From assembly GCA_030280995.1 (NCBI GenBank), contig JASXTE010000002.1, positions 18,289,183 through 18,353,182 of the forward strand: a stretch of 64,000 nt of DNA, given 5' to 3'. The notes under the pieces are model-generated. The model did no database searches. It saw only the letters and a program-made list of their open reading frames with translations, and was not told the origin of the DNA. Shown here piece after piece: positions 45,680 through 56,688 of this stretch (positions within the stretch are counted from its first letter, which is position 1; the number at the start of each line of letters is the position of its first letter). Made by a program: the position numbers and the translations under genes. Source of the DNA: Hemileia vastatrix. Taxonomy: Eukaryota > Basidiomycota > Pucciniomycetes > Pucciniales > Zaghouaniaceae.

Positions 45680-46390
45680 CTCTATAAAAAAAATAGAAAA
45701 ATTCTATTATATTTTCTTTATATTTTTCTTTAGTAGAGCAGGAAGTTTAGATATCTCTTTTCCAGGAATCCCAGAATCATATTCAGAAGATTTATTCTTG
45801 AATCTCAATCAGTATTCAGTACCTTTATCAGCAGTGACAATTCTGTCACTGGACGACCTACGCACAAGGTCGAGGATGTTCCTGAAAGTGAGATGAGGGA
45901 TTTAGAAACTTCTTCGAAGCACAGAGGAATGACTCAAGGAAGTGATTCAAAGGTCACTCAAAGTAAGAGCTACAGGTTCAAGGTATGTTCAAGGAGAATT
46001 ATAATATAGTTTTAAAGGTAATAGGAATTCTTAAGATCTCACAAAGGGTTGGAAACTCAACAATAAAAGATTTAGGATTTAGAAATGATTATTGAGAAAA
46101 TAATGATTTAACTTAAAAGATTTTACCACTATTAAATGTAAATACGTTTTATAATTTAATTCTAAGGAATGTCGAACCAAAACCCAACCCTTTTATATCC
46201 TTTATTCCTCCTCGCATTGGCCTCCCTCTCATTGCACCATTCCCATACCACAGACCATTAATAACATACACTTAGACCCTCTTCGCTAATATCCATCCAT
46301 GCTCAATTTACCCCTTTTAATTAATTAACAAACTTTTTAATGAAAACTACTAATGTACTATTACGTTTATCATAGAGCTGTGCGTTGCTT
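45680..46390. other. intergenic sequence, unclassified
   Basis: The left part is AT-rich and may be internal sequence of the remnant above. From 45830 the base composition becomes less AT-rich (GACGACCTACGCACAAGGTC). No gene is supported. Confidence 0.4.
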
Positions 46391-46707
46391 ATTGAAATTA
46401 AGACTAAGACACACTATTGAGAGATTGACTAATTTAGATTTAGAGTTTAGGCTAGCGCAGTTGAATAGTAAGTACACAAAGGGGAATCGCAGTTGCTATG
46501 GAGAATTGCTTTCTGCGCTTTGAGTATAGATTTAGAACTCGGTATTATTGATTTAATGAGCTGCTTTTGCCTCGAGTGTCACGTGGTGCGTGAAAGATGC
46601 CCGGGTATAAGAATCGCAAGCTCCGTTGAGCTTGAGCCATCTTCTCTCACTAGTTTCCCTTTCCTCTATATAAATCTTTTCTTGTTTATTACTTTCCTCA
46701 TTATATA
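46391..46707 (+). promoter_or_regulatory. upstream region of the Cys-motif gene, TATA-like motif
   Basis: More GC-balanced than its surroundings. CTCTATATAAATC at about 46672-46684 lies ~30 bp before the start ATG, followed by a pyrimidine-rich leader. It could be the gene's own promoter or part of a family III LTR. No LTR partner is visible in the window. Confidence 0.4.
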
Positions 46708-47391
46708 ATGAACTGTCCTACCCCAAAGCCTACGCCTCCACACCCTAAAGCAGATGGGGGAATGATTACGCGACAGTTTTCCCAGGCTTGCACAGCTTTT
46801 GAAGCGATGGAATACTTTTGTGTCGAAAGTACGGCGACTCGAGGCCCTCTCCAGAAATGCGAGTTTTGCAGTTGGCGACGAGTGGTGTGCGATGCGTTGA
46901 CAAAGAACGCAGAGATTGGACAACGATTCACCAAGACTAAGTTTTGGGTGATCCCTAAAACAAAAGAGGTGGTAGAAGACATTTGGGATGTCTCGGTTGG
47001 AGACGATCAATCAGTGGGGGAGAACGATAAGGAACTTGATAAGGAGATCACAACCTGGGTAACCCAGGCCACAGGTTAAAAACGGGGTGTTGAAGAAGAG
47101 ATTGACGAATTGGTGGAGGAAGATGAGGATGAAGTCCCTGTTCCAAGGCAGACACCCAAAAAACGACGGGTGGTCATTGAAGATGACAAGGAGGAGAAAG
47201 AAGCAGAGGTAGAGGTGGCTCCAAGGTTGTTCTTAGAGCCTGACCCCATCTTCGAAGTAAGTTTTATCTGTTGCTTTTTTAGGGATGAGGTTACTGATGA
47301 GTTTTTGCTTAGACATCAAACGCCATTGTTGAAGACCCAATTGGGGAACCTGCGTTGCTTTTGCCAACTGAGGCAAACCCTCCGGTCACGG
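46708..47391 (+). pseudogene. Cys-motif acidic protein gene, 5' part (exon 1 and start of exon 2), split by a Gypsy insertion
   Basis: ATG 46708 begins MNCPTPKPTPPHPKADGG. A Cys cluster follows (KCEFCSWRRVVCD, C-x2-C-x6-C), then a strongly acidic and basic tail with PKKRRVV, a possible nuclear signal. TAA at 47077 interrupts the frame, which then continues in phase. Intron 47257-47312 (GTAAGT...CTTAG, 56 bp) leads to TSNAIVEDPIGEP. At 47392 the LTR begins. The frame resumes at 60564 (GGIEEPEDTLDQVW) after removing one ACGG repeat. Function unknown; possibly the antisense accessory gene of the family III element. Confidence 0.65.
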
Positions 47392-48479
47392 TATGGTAAG
47401 GTAAACTCTTACAGTCGCCTTGCTGTAAGCAGAATCCGGAGGAGATGTGTGGATTTAGCTGAAAACCCTGTCCTTCCAATAAAAATAACAAAAATGGGAA
47501 TTCTAAATCACTAAGCTAACCAGTCTACTTGGATCTGATTGATAAAAAATAATGAAACTCTAAAATATTTAAGGCTTATTGAGATTTAAATAAAAGTGGC
47601 TGTTGAGAAAAGAAATACTGATAACAACAATTAAGGTGTGCCAGTGAAAGATCTGAAAAGATTGACTTTTATGTTTTTATAATAATTTGAATTTTTATGA
47701 GACAGCAATAATCAAGTCCCAGTGATGAAGACCTTTCTAAAGATACCCTGAATGAAGTGTGATTTAAATTGTTGAGTAGTATTTCTAAAATGTTATATAA
47801 AATATAAAGTTATAAGGGTATTACAATTTATTTAATTTGTTGAGTAATAAAAAATGAGACCGTGGTAGTTAAAGATTAAGCTGCATGATGTATCCCCCCC
47901 CCCTCAATTTCGAGTTTGAGAGGCTCTTAAGTATTCCTAGTCACGTGCCTAAGTTTTCCCCTCCAGAGCTCTCCCAGAGTCAATCCGGAGCCCGTACGGA
48001 GTCCGTCTGGACTTCTGGACTCAATTAGAACCTTTAAAACTATAATAAAAATCTAGAAAAATTAAAAATGATAGAGCCACTTCTCCTTTACATTTCAAAC
48101 TAATTTTCGTAGTCTGCGCAGCTCTAATTACCCCGTGAAAATTCATCAAAGTTAAGTAATTTCTGAATACGTAAATATTTCTATAAATCTTTAAAATTTA
48201 TTTAAAAATATAAGAAAAATAGTAAAAATTCTGGAAAAATTTCCCAAGGTTCTTGAGTGACTCGACTTGATACTTATAAACTTTTAAGACCGTAAAAATA
48301 AGTTTTCTACATAAAATAAATTGATTTCATGTAGGCTTTTTCTTTTAACCAAATTTCTTTATATTTAAAACTCAAATTAAATTATTAAAACCCTTTTATA
48401 AAATAATAACGCCAATCTTGCACGCCGTAATAACTCCATTTTTATACTTAGGTGCCATACTAAACTTTAGGCTACCACA
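47392..48479 (-). repeat. 3' LTR, family II minus copy
   Basis: Plus-strand reading starts TATGGTAAGG and ends CTACCACA (imperfect inverted ends TATGGTA/TACCACA). It contains CGGAGTC-type short repeats near 47990-48010 that are more numerous in the partner LTR. Confidence 0.95.
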
Positions 48480-48481
48480 TC

Positions 48482-48493
48482 CTCCCTCCAATT
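48482..48493 (-). promoter_or_regulatory. polypurine tract (AATTGGAGGGAG)
   Basis: Minus-strand AATTGGAGGGAGGA ends at the LTR start. The same 12-mer recurs at 51957-51968, on the other side of the antisense gene block. Confidence 0.75.
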
Positions 48494-48602
48494 GAGAATG
48501 TCCCCATTCTTAAGACTTTGCATAAGTGGTCGAACACAATGTTCATCTTTAACCTTCAACCACCATCTTCTTTAATCAAATTTAAAATTCATCTTCATCA
48601 AT

Positions 48603-49292
48603 ATGTCTTTCAAAGAACTTGTCGCTCCATGTGAACTCTGCGCTCGATACCAGGTACCTTGTTAAATGTCCAACCCTAATCTTCCTGGCAGGACAGCTTG
48701 AAACTTATGCTGTGTGAAAAAGTCAAATGTAACCGGCCAATAGTTCCTTCTAAAAAAAACGTATATTTAGGACCAGCAGCTCTCCCTGATCCCTCAACTT
48801 CTAAAAAACAATCAAAAATTCCTGTCTTCTTAAAACGAATAAGATCAAAAACAGCTTCAAAAGTTCAATCTTCATCAGTGGATCCCGGCCTAATTTTGCC
48901 TTCACAAGATCCTTATCCTATAACACCAGTGCCCCCAACCAACTTTGCTGAGACTATGTTTCCTGGCTCTAAATGTAAGACCCTATTATCTTACTAAAAA
49001 AACTTTTAATCAAAATTGACTAAACCTATGACTTAATAACATATTTGAACTTCTAGCTGTCGAAATAACCAACACTGATGATGTTGGTAGAGTGAAGACG
49101 GACTATATCAATCATTATCCAAATTTTCATCGCTATCTTTTTCTTGACTTTACTAATGAGCTGAAACGAAAAATGCTGGCCTATTTTCAAGAAACTCCAG
49201 CTAATAACCATGAAGACCTCATGAAAAGAAGAATTTTAATGCAAAGCTTTGATAATGATGTTGAACAATTTCAAAGAAATTATCTTTTCTAA
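48603..49292 (+). pseudogene. antisense gene A (CxxC protein), family II minus copy
   Basis: ATG 48603 gives MSFKELVAPCELCARYQ. A TAA at 48660 and a small frame change then separate it from the continuing frame at about 48698 (LCEKVKCNRPIVPSKKN). A Ser/Lys/Pro-rich middle follows (SKTASKVQSSS), an 82-bp intron (48975-49056, GTAAGA...TTCTAG) and exon 2 VEITNTDDVG ... LAYFQETPANN ... MKRRILMQSFDNDVE, ending at TAA 49290. The C-terminal part looks helical. The plus-strand copy has the same protein, so both were once functional. Opposite strand to pol. Zinc binding is likely; role unknown. Confidence 0.68.
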
Positions 49293-49859
49293 CAGTATAA
49301 CTTGATAAAATTTTGTTTTTGCTTGGTCTTCTTTAACTTTCAACATAAATGTTGTTTTCTTTCTTCTCTGGCTTAACATAAAATAATAAATCTTGTGATG
49401 ATTCCACTACTGAGAGCAAGGTTTGAATCCCTTCAGACTCCCATATACCAGTCTTCCTTCTTGTCACAGCATTGAGAGAGTGGATCTTCCTATGAGCCGA
49501 ATACTCCTGATTCCAACCTCATAAGGCCCCCCACTGAGCCGAATTCTATGATTCCAATCTCGCCATAAGGTCCTCCAAGCTTCACACCAAAAATGGCCTA
49601 ACACTGAGGCACTAAAAATCATTCCCTAAAATCCAACTACCATCCTAACTTCTGATTCCTTCATCACAATTTTCAAACTTTGCTATACAGCAAACCCATA
49701 AAATACTTTTTCCAGGCTTCCAATAATAATATTAACTTTAGACCATGTTAAAGCGCCACAAATTTCACCTAATTAACAATTATGCTTTCCTTAGCATCAT
49801 CACCACCTAAAATTTTAACCTCCTAAAGCTTATCAGCACCCAATTCCAGAAATAATTGA
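49293..49859 (+). other. spacer between antisense genes, minus copy
   Basis: AT-rich, no gene. 49395-49580 has CTGAGCCGAAT-type repeated phrases (GAGCCGAATACTCCTGATTCC and GAGCCGAATTCTATGATTCC), a short local duplication. Confidence 0.5.
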
Positions 49860-50345
49860 ATAACCAGTTTAGAGTCTTAGTGGACAGTGATAAATTAAAA
49901 GATTGAATTGAGTTATCCAAACAAGATTGACATTCCAGTTTAAAGTCTTGGTGGACCAAACATATAATCTATTGCCAGTTTATGGTCTTGGTGGACCAAA
50001 GATCGTTTAGGTGCATAAATAACTTGATAAATTCCTAAGTAAGGCCTAGGCTTGACCAAAGATTGAATAAAATTTGATAATCCAGTTTAATGTCATAGTG
50101 GACCAAACATTTGATTGACAAGTAATCCAGTATAAGGCCATAGTGGACCAATGAATGTTGAATTATCCTGCAGATATTAATTTTCCAGTTTAAACTCATA
50201 GTGGACTAAACAATGAATGAACTACCAGTTTAAAGTCATGGTGGACCAAACATTTGATCAATAAGAAATCCAGTTTAAGGTCATGGTGGACCCAACAGCT
50301 TGATAACAGCCCAGTTTAAGGTCTTGGTGGACCTAACAACTTCTC
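49860..50345. repeat. array of CCAGTTTAAGGTCTTGGTGG motifs
   Basis: About ten copies of a ~25-bp motif (consensus CCAGTTTAAGGTCTTGGTGG followed by ACCAAAC), separated by 20-45 bp of unrelated AT-rich sequence, at about 49868, 49932, 49973, 50080, 50128, 50184, 50231, 50269, 50311. Related motifs occur within pol (54180, 54235, 56217-56440) and at 52129. Confidence 0.85.
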
Positions 50346-50427
50346 TATCCTTGAACCCAGATTTCGCCACCAGCTTTCTTCATCCTAGTTTCAAGTTTTC
50401 TTCTTCAAAAAAATATCTCCTAACAAG

Positions 50428-51441
50428 ATGAAACCTTCTGACTTCATTGCTTCAGCTGATCAATCTTGGAAATACTGTGCTTTCACCCATAGGGAATGTA
50501 TCTTCACTTTCAACTGGCAAAAGCACACTTATAACAGGGCCTGTTTATCCTGTTATGAGAAGAAAAGAAAATGTTCTGGCTTGAATTGTGGTTCTTTCCC
50601 CATTACTGCTACTAGCTTCGCCTCCTTCTGCAAACCTCCTCCTTCTTCTTCACCTTCTACTCCACCCCCTATTCCATCAACCTTTAAAGATCCCATCCCT
50701 TTTTCTCCATCAGCCTATTTAAATCTTTCTTCATCACCTAATCCTCTGGGTCCTTCTCTCCAATCTAGACTTGCTGCTACTCCCCCAAGAACTTTTGCTG
50801 CTCCCAGGGCCATGCTTTAACCTTCTAACAATTCTTCTCCTACTTCCAACATCTTGAAGCACAAAAGGTCCTATAATAGCCAGCAATCTTCATCTTCTCT
50901 TGTTTCATCCAAAAAGCCCAGAACATCTACTTCAAACACCAAATCCAACACCAGTCCTCCTCATCTATCAAAAATAAAAAATCCTTTTTTAAACATAAAA
51001 AATTCAACTCCATTACCAAGTAAGCCGTTTATCTATGATCTTGATAGTGTTGACACAGGTAAGTTGTCTCTTTTTATTTTCTTAATCTTCAGGTTTTAAT
51101 TTGCTGATATTTTAATTTGATAAGCGTCCACCGGTTCTCCAATTCCATATTCAGCTTATGAACTACCAGAACCTAATCCAAGCTTCTTTAGAGTTCCAAT
51201 TCACCTAGTGTATGAAAAGATCTTTGCTAATTTTAATAACCTTATTGCTTATTTCCAGCAATACCCGCCCTCTGATAGATCAGAATCTTGGATGAGAGAG
51301 AAACTGTTAAGAGAACTTTTCAAAATAGCCAACTGGCTTCAACACTATTGTGACCGTGAAATAAGATTCGAATCCCAGGAAATTGATCAAGGTCCTTCTA
51401 AATTTTCTAATTTTGATTCTTCAAAAGATAACAACCCTTGA
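50428..51441 (+). pseudogene. antisense gene B (Cys-motif protein, Zn2Cys6-like), family II minus copy
   Basis: ATG 50428 starts MKPSDFIASADQSWKYCAFT. Cys/His residues follow: YCAFTHREC, then RACLSCYEKKRKCSGLNCG, which has the C-x2-C-x6-C spacing of fungal zinc-cluster domains but is not a full one. A Pro/Ser-rich middle (residues ~70-200) has a single in-frame TAA at 50818. Intron 51059-51124 (GTAAGT...GATAAG, 66 bp) joins in phase 1 to exon 2 (51125-51441) with a helical tail (IAYFQQYPPSDRSESWMREK) resembling that of gene A. Genes A and B are therefore probably paralogues. Confidence 0.7.
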
Positions 51442-51548
51442 TGGTGTTCTTCCTGGTATGTAGCTTTCTTGAATAATGTTTGAAAAATAAAAATATAAAC
51501 ATCTAAACTACCTAAAACTAAAATACCTTTTATTTTTTTATTTTTTTA

Positions 51549-51579
<31 letters not shown>

Positions 51580-51622
51580 TTTTTTATATTTTTAGTTATT
51601 TTATTATTTTTTTATTATTTTT

Positions 51623-51660
<38 letters not shown>

Positions 51661-52520
51661 ACCATTTAAAAAAAAAGATTTTTTAAAAAAGATAGTTTTG
51701 AAATAAAAGTTAAAATTTAATTTTTAAAGAAAGATAAACAAATGTGAAAAGAAAGAGAAAAAAAAGTAAAAAAAAAAAATTTTTAAATAAAATTTTAAAA
51801 GATGCCCCCCGGCCATTTGATGAGCCGTACCCTCAACATCATACCCACATCCAAGTGCAACTTGATGTGGTTACACAATTTTGAGAAATTGAAAAGAAAA
51901 GAAAATAAATGACAGTTTTTAGAAGATAAATTTTATAATGATGATCACTGGGTGGGCTCCCTCCAATTTATAAAAATGATTAGAGACCACCAGTGAGCAT
52001 CACCTTTACAATAATTCATAATATATATTAAAGAAAAGAAATCACAATCTAACATAAAAAAAATCAAAAAAAAAATAAAATTAAAAGAATCTTGAATCCG
52101 GCATTGAGAGAGGTGTCTCTTGATTTGTTCCAGTTTATAGTCTTAGTGGACTTCCTGTAATTAAAAGACAAAGCCAGGATTCAACTAGAAACATGGAAAA
52201 TTTTGGAAACGAACATTATGGGGTAATTGTGTATAGAGCAGCCAGCCCATCAATTACCCCCACACTTGCCAATATAAAATTAAGAAGGTTCCCCTGTGAA
52301 CACTTCTTCCAATAAATTTTAAAAATTTTCCAACACTATCTTCACCCATATTTTAAGAATTTTAAGTTTTTGAAAATTTCAAAGAAGGTCTTCTTGAATT
52401 TTGTTAAGTTTCATCATAGTTTTGTCAACCATATACAGTGTAACGATAGTAAAGTATTTTTGATAAAAAAAGAAGATAGTTTATCCTTTTTGCGGAGGGA
52501 TCCATAAAATTTTGTAGATA
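51442..52520. other. 3' region between antisense gene B and pol; simple repeats and conserved stem-loop
   Basis: 51531-51660 is (TTTTTA)n and (TA)n simple repeat. 51800-52020 matches the plus copy around 41640-41870. AATTGGAGGGAG on the minus strand is at 51957-51968. 52211-52251 is a stem-loop (GGGGTAATTG/CAATTACCCC, 21-nt loop) also present near 41353. The pol and antisense transcripts converge here, so termination signals are plausible. Confidence 0.65.
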
Positions 52521-53465
52521 TCATATTTTATCCTCGTTGCGGAGGAAGACTTCGGCACTCCTGGTGCCTCTAGGATAGAACCGTTTCACTTGATCAGCCG
52601 CTACCCTCTTCTTCAATACTACTCCATCCAACTCTTCTAACACATATGAACCGCCGGAAACTTGCTCCTTGATTTTATACGGTCCATTCCACCTATCTGC
52701 AAACATCTTTCCCCATTGACTCTCTAGACTTCTATTATACACCAGGACCATATCACCTGGGTTCAAAGGTTTCCTTAATTGATGTGCCAACCACTCATCC
52801 CAATATCTAACTGATTGATTTCTGATCTTCATCATCCGCGAATATGCCTTTTCTAAATATTCTTCTTTCTTTTCTAGCTGCATCATTCTTGCACACAATA
52901 ATTCTTCAGTAGTTTTGACCGTGTCCCAGTCAACTCCAAGATATGATTCAGCTTGTAAATCAACCGGTAAAACTGCTTTCTGTCCAAAAACAAGTTCATA
53001 AGGTGAAAATCCGGTCGTCCTTTTGGCAGTGATTCGATCAGCAAATAAAACTAAAGGTAAATAGTGCCTCCACTTTTTGGCACTTGTCCCACACATTTTA
53101 ACTAAAGCATCCTTAATAACTTGATGCCCTCTTTCAACCATGCCTTCAGCTTCAGGATAATATGGGGTTGCTACCCTAACCTTTGATCCAACTTTCAATA
53201 CGGCCTCTTTAAACTCTGTCCCAAATTCAGGACCTCCATCTACCGTTACCAACTTCATCACCCCATACCTATATACCCAATTATTCAAAAAAAATTCTGC
53301 CACATTTTTGGCAGTTAAATTAATAAGAGGCGCTGCCTCTACCCAACCAGATAAATAATCTCTGGCCACAATTAAATATTTATACAGTCCCTCTTTTAAA
53401 TGAACGGCATCTAAACTAACTCTCCCAAAGAGCGTATATTCACCGGTCGTGCATCCAGGTTCTTT
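52521..53465 (-). pseudogene. integrase core and GPY/F end, family II minus copy
   Basis: The frame 53369-52521 (282 codons, first codon not ATG) has the catalytic residues in ARDYLSGWVEAAP, TVDGGPEFGTEF and EAEGMVERGHQ, then a GPY/F-like module (DRWNGPYKIKEQVSGGSYVLEEL) and basic end KKRVAADQVKRFYPRG. No chromodomain. It is separated from the zinc finger by a TGA at 53481 and an altered stretch at 53370-53480. The core itself has no stop. Confidence 0.88.
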
Positions 53466-53480
53466 TGGCCTTAAATAACT

Positions 53481-53792
53481 TCATCTTTGACATTCTTCGC
53501 ATGACTGAGCCCACTGTTTAACAGCCATCTTCATGCCAGGCCACCAAAATCGATCAGAAATTCTTCTAAACGCTTCTCCAACGCCTCTATGCCCGAGATC
53601 TTCATGCAGTGATTTCAAAACTAATTCTTGCCCCTTCTGTTGAGTTATAACTACTTGAGGATTTGGATACCTCCTCCTCATTAAACGTCGACCAGATAGG
53701 TAAAACGTAGATGACTTCCTCTTGATAGCCACCCATTCATCGTCTTCACAATCTTCTGGCCTCTCTAAAGTCAACAAATATTTGACTAACAA
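53481..53792 (-). pseudogene. integrase zinc-finger region, family II minus copy
   Basis: 103 codons with H-x4-H in LHEDLGHRGVGEAF and CEEC in WAQSCEECQR, the HHCC pattern of retroviral-type integrases. It begins after a frame change at about 53790 and ends at a TGA immediately after CEECQR, where the plus copy also deteriorates. Confidence 0.8.
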
Positions 53793-54529
53793 AAAATAAA
53801 ACCCAGTCTGACCCCAGACTTCATCTTGAAAATCGATAATATAACATCAATAGGGACTTCTCTATCACCAATATCACCTGCACATGAATGAGCCAATAAT
53901 CGTTGACCCCTAAATAAATCTTTAATCAAGCTATGTTGACATTTTTCTTCTGAACCTTTGAATCCTTCGTAAACCGTATTTGAAAATACCTCTTTCTCTT
54001 TATCCACCTTTTTATTTAAATTCTCTAATTCTCCAACATATACACCATTCCTTAATTTACTACTATCCCACACTACCAATCCATCTTCCTCTACATACAC
54101 CACATCTTCTTCTACCTCCTTTCTACCAAATTTATCTACACCTTTTCCAACACCTTTCTTAACATAAAAACTATTTTCCAGTTTATCATCTTGGTGGAGG
54201 TCATCATCACCATAATCTAAACACAATAGTCCTGCCAGTTTAACCTCATGGGGGAGGTATGGAAAGTCTTCAGCTCCTTTAGTGCTGGCTTTGATAATAG
54301 GTATATCTTCATCGAACTCTTCTGAGTCTGAATCTTCTTCAGTGGGTGGTCTCCTTGATAAACCATCTGGCATAGTAAAAGTTTTGCCAGGCTTATGAAC
54401 TAAATCAAATGAAAAATGTTGAATAAAAGCTACCCATCTCGTCATGGGTGCGTTCGGTAAACTTGGGGAATTAATCATCTGGATTAACGATTTTGCATCC
54501 ACTTGCAACTCAAAATGTTGCCCCCACAA
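53786..54529 (-). pseudogene. RNase H end and acidic spacer domain, family II minus copy
   Basis: Starts in RNase H (LQVDAKSLIQMIN, MPDGLSRRPP). A ~150-residue acidic spacer follows with LPHEVKLAG and DLHQDDKLEN repeats. These are encoded by the same short DNA motif found in the non-coding array at 49860-50345. A stop at about 54541 divides it from the preceding frame. Confidence 0.75.
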
Positions 54530-54544
54530 AATATGCTGAAGTTT

Positions 54545-55182
54545 CTACAGTATTTTCGCCACACCACATAATTCCAATTTTGGTTGAGAATATCTTGATT
54601 CAACCTCAGTAAATACTACAGATTCATACCTAACTGGCCTGATGTAACCAGCTTTATCCATCTGAGACAAAATCGCCCCAGCTGCAATCTGACTTGAATC
54701 AACTGCTAAATAAATTCTGCCAGCTTCTTTTCCATAATCCAACTTGTGCAAGACTAAATCCTTCCCTACAATCTCCTTCTCACACTCTTCATCCCACTCC
54801 CAGTCTGCATCCTTTCTTGTTAACCGTCTCAATGGAGCTTTCAATGAAGAAAAGTCATTGATAAACATTCTAACATATACGCAAACACCTAAAAACCCTC
54901 TAACTTCAGTCGTATTCTTGGGTCTTGGGAAGGACTGAATTTTGTTAACTTTCTTCTTGGACATAATCCTACCCTCTCTAGATACCACATGGCCTAATAT
55001 TTCTAAGGCTGGTACACAACATGAAAATTTTGAACCTGAAATAGTTAAACCAGCCTCTTCAATTTGAAACAAGATTCTTTCTAATGTAATTGAAAAATCT
55101 TAAATGAATTTGCGTATCCCAGGATTCTCTTCCAACACCTGGTTATCATAGTCGGTTGTTGGTCCCTTAATTCCTCCATCAT
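54545..55182 (-). pseudogene. RT C-terminal part and RNase H start, family II minus copy
   Basis: FIDDGG (about 55175-55190) holds the RT catalytic Asp pair. After an in-frame TAA at 55100-55102 the frame continues through ISGSKFSCCVPALEILGHVV, the RT thumb and connection, and RNase H IYLAVDSSQIAAGAILSQ with the first catalytic Asp intact. Confidence 0.85.
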
Positions 55183-55992
55183 CTATAAAGATTCCAGCAT
55201 ATTGTGGAATTTCGTCTTGAAGGATCCAAGCCATCTGAGCTTGATAAACTGCAACTGAATTTGTTTCTCTTGAGGTAATCTTGTTAACTGTAAACGTCCA
55301 AGTGGCGTATCAAATGTAGTGAGAGGCCTTGAGTCTGGATGTAACTCTCTCTCATCATATCCACCCATAATATCTCTCAAACCATAACACACTCTCCCTG
55401 CAAACGCTTTAACAAACTCCTCAGCACTAGGCGGTATCCCAGCATCCTTTATTGTAACCCTATTTAATTCCCTAAGATCATGAACAACTCTAAGCTTGCC
55501 ATTCAGTTTCTTGATACAAAATACCGGACTAGAATAACTTGATGTTGATTGCTCATACAGTCCAGTGCGTATCCGTTCTCTGACAACTTCAATATAGGCT
55601 TCTTTTAATGCAGCCGGAATAGGAATCGGTTTCTGCTGCCACGGTTCATGACATACCACAGGAATCTTGTAAGGCTCCCCATAGGAATGCTTCAACACAC
55701 CCCTCTCCTCTTCTACAAAAGCAGTGGCCTTCTCTTGCTTGACCATCACATCCAACAACAACTTCTTCTCTTCTCCAGACAACCAGCCATCAGGTCCAAA
55801 ATTAACAACACCCAGTCTCTCAAAAGTGATTCTTGACGTCTCAAAAAATTCAGGCAGATTCTTTACCAAGGGACTTTTATAAGGATCTCTTGATAACCTT
55901 GGTCTTCTCAAGGGTGGATTTAAATCGGCAGGTAGCGGTTCATTAATAGGTCGAACTTTATTTGCTACCTTCTTATATTTGGCTGCATCCAC
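55183..55992 (-). pseudogene. RT N-terminal part, family II minus copy
   Basis: The frame holds SSPVFCIKKLNGKLRVVHDLR, LNRVTIKDAGIPPSAEEF, GGYDERELHPDSRPLTTFDT and PLGRLQLTRLPQ (fingers and palm). It then shifts frame just after LPQ, losing YxDD from this frame. It opens within a longer pol frame whose upstream part (56000-56700) carries stops. Confidence 0.85.
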
Positions 55993-56688
55993 ATCTAAAT
56001 AAACTTGAGGTAAAACATTTACTTTTGATTCGCCATTAAAAATTTCATCAAATAAATCTTCTTCATTGTCAGAATCAGAATAAGAAAAATTAGAAAAATA
56101 TTTTATTTCATTTTTAATTTTTACCCTTTCTCCTTTCCCTCATCTAATTTATAAACAGATTTTCCAACACCTTTGCTTACCTTATCCAACAGTAAATCAC
56201 CCGTAAAGAAATTTGGCAGTTTAACCTCTTGCTGGAGGACCGGAATTGAATTTTCACAAAAATTATTTTTTTATGTTTTAATTATACCGTGATTTTTTAT
56301 TGGATTTTGATGTGATATTTGCAGTTTACCCTCTTGCTGGAGGTCAAAAATAGAAGGAGATACTTGCAGTTTAACTTCTTGCTGGAGGTCCAAAATAGAA
56401 GGAGATAATTGCAGTTTAACTTCTTGCTGGAGGTCCAAAAACATACCCTTCCAATTTTTATCCAACCTAATTTGGCCCATTTTGCCTTTTTCACCATTTT
56501 TAAATTTAATAGAAAAACAGGGTAAATCCAATAAACATATAGAAAGTCCAAAACGTATTTGCACTCCAAAGTAATATTAACAGAAAATAATTGAGAATCC
56601 ACTTGAATTATCTCCAAGTGAGCTGACCTATTGCGATCCGGGATCTCATCCTGAGGAGAGATTACAACATTAGAGTGATCAGCCCCAG
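55993..56688 (-). pseudogene. pol linker with repeated LQQEVKLQ segments, family II minus copy
   Basis: The minus-strand frames contain PDRNRSAHLEIIQVDSQLFS (matching the plus copy) and, in another frame (56564-56271), three near-identical units DLQQEVKLQ plus SPSI. Frame changes and stops separate the pieces. The repeat is a protein form of the dispersed CAGTTTAA...TGG DNA motif. Confidence 0.6.

Noticed and set aside
45836..45855. LTR junction at TGACA-ATTC-TGTCA
   Set aside because: It looks like two abutting LTR ends, but neither side aligns with a known LTR here, so it may be a chance palindrome.
48654..48691. 38-bp intron in antisense gene A
   Set aside because: It has GT...AG ends and keeps the frame, but the plus-strand copy reads through the same stretch as protein (KPGLPGRTA). 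The minus copy more likely has a stop and a frameshift.
49860..50345. CRISPR-like array (repeats with unique spacers)
   Set aside because: The repeats are imperfect, the spacing is irregular, related motifs occur elsewhere in the same element, and the sequence is eukaryotic.
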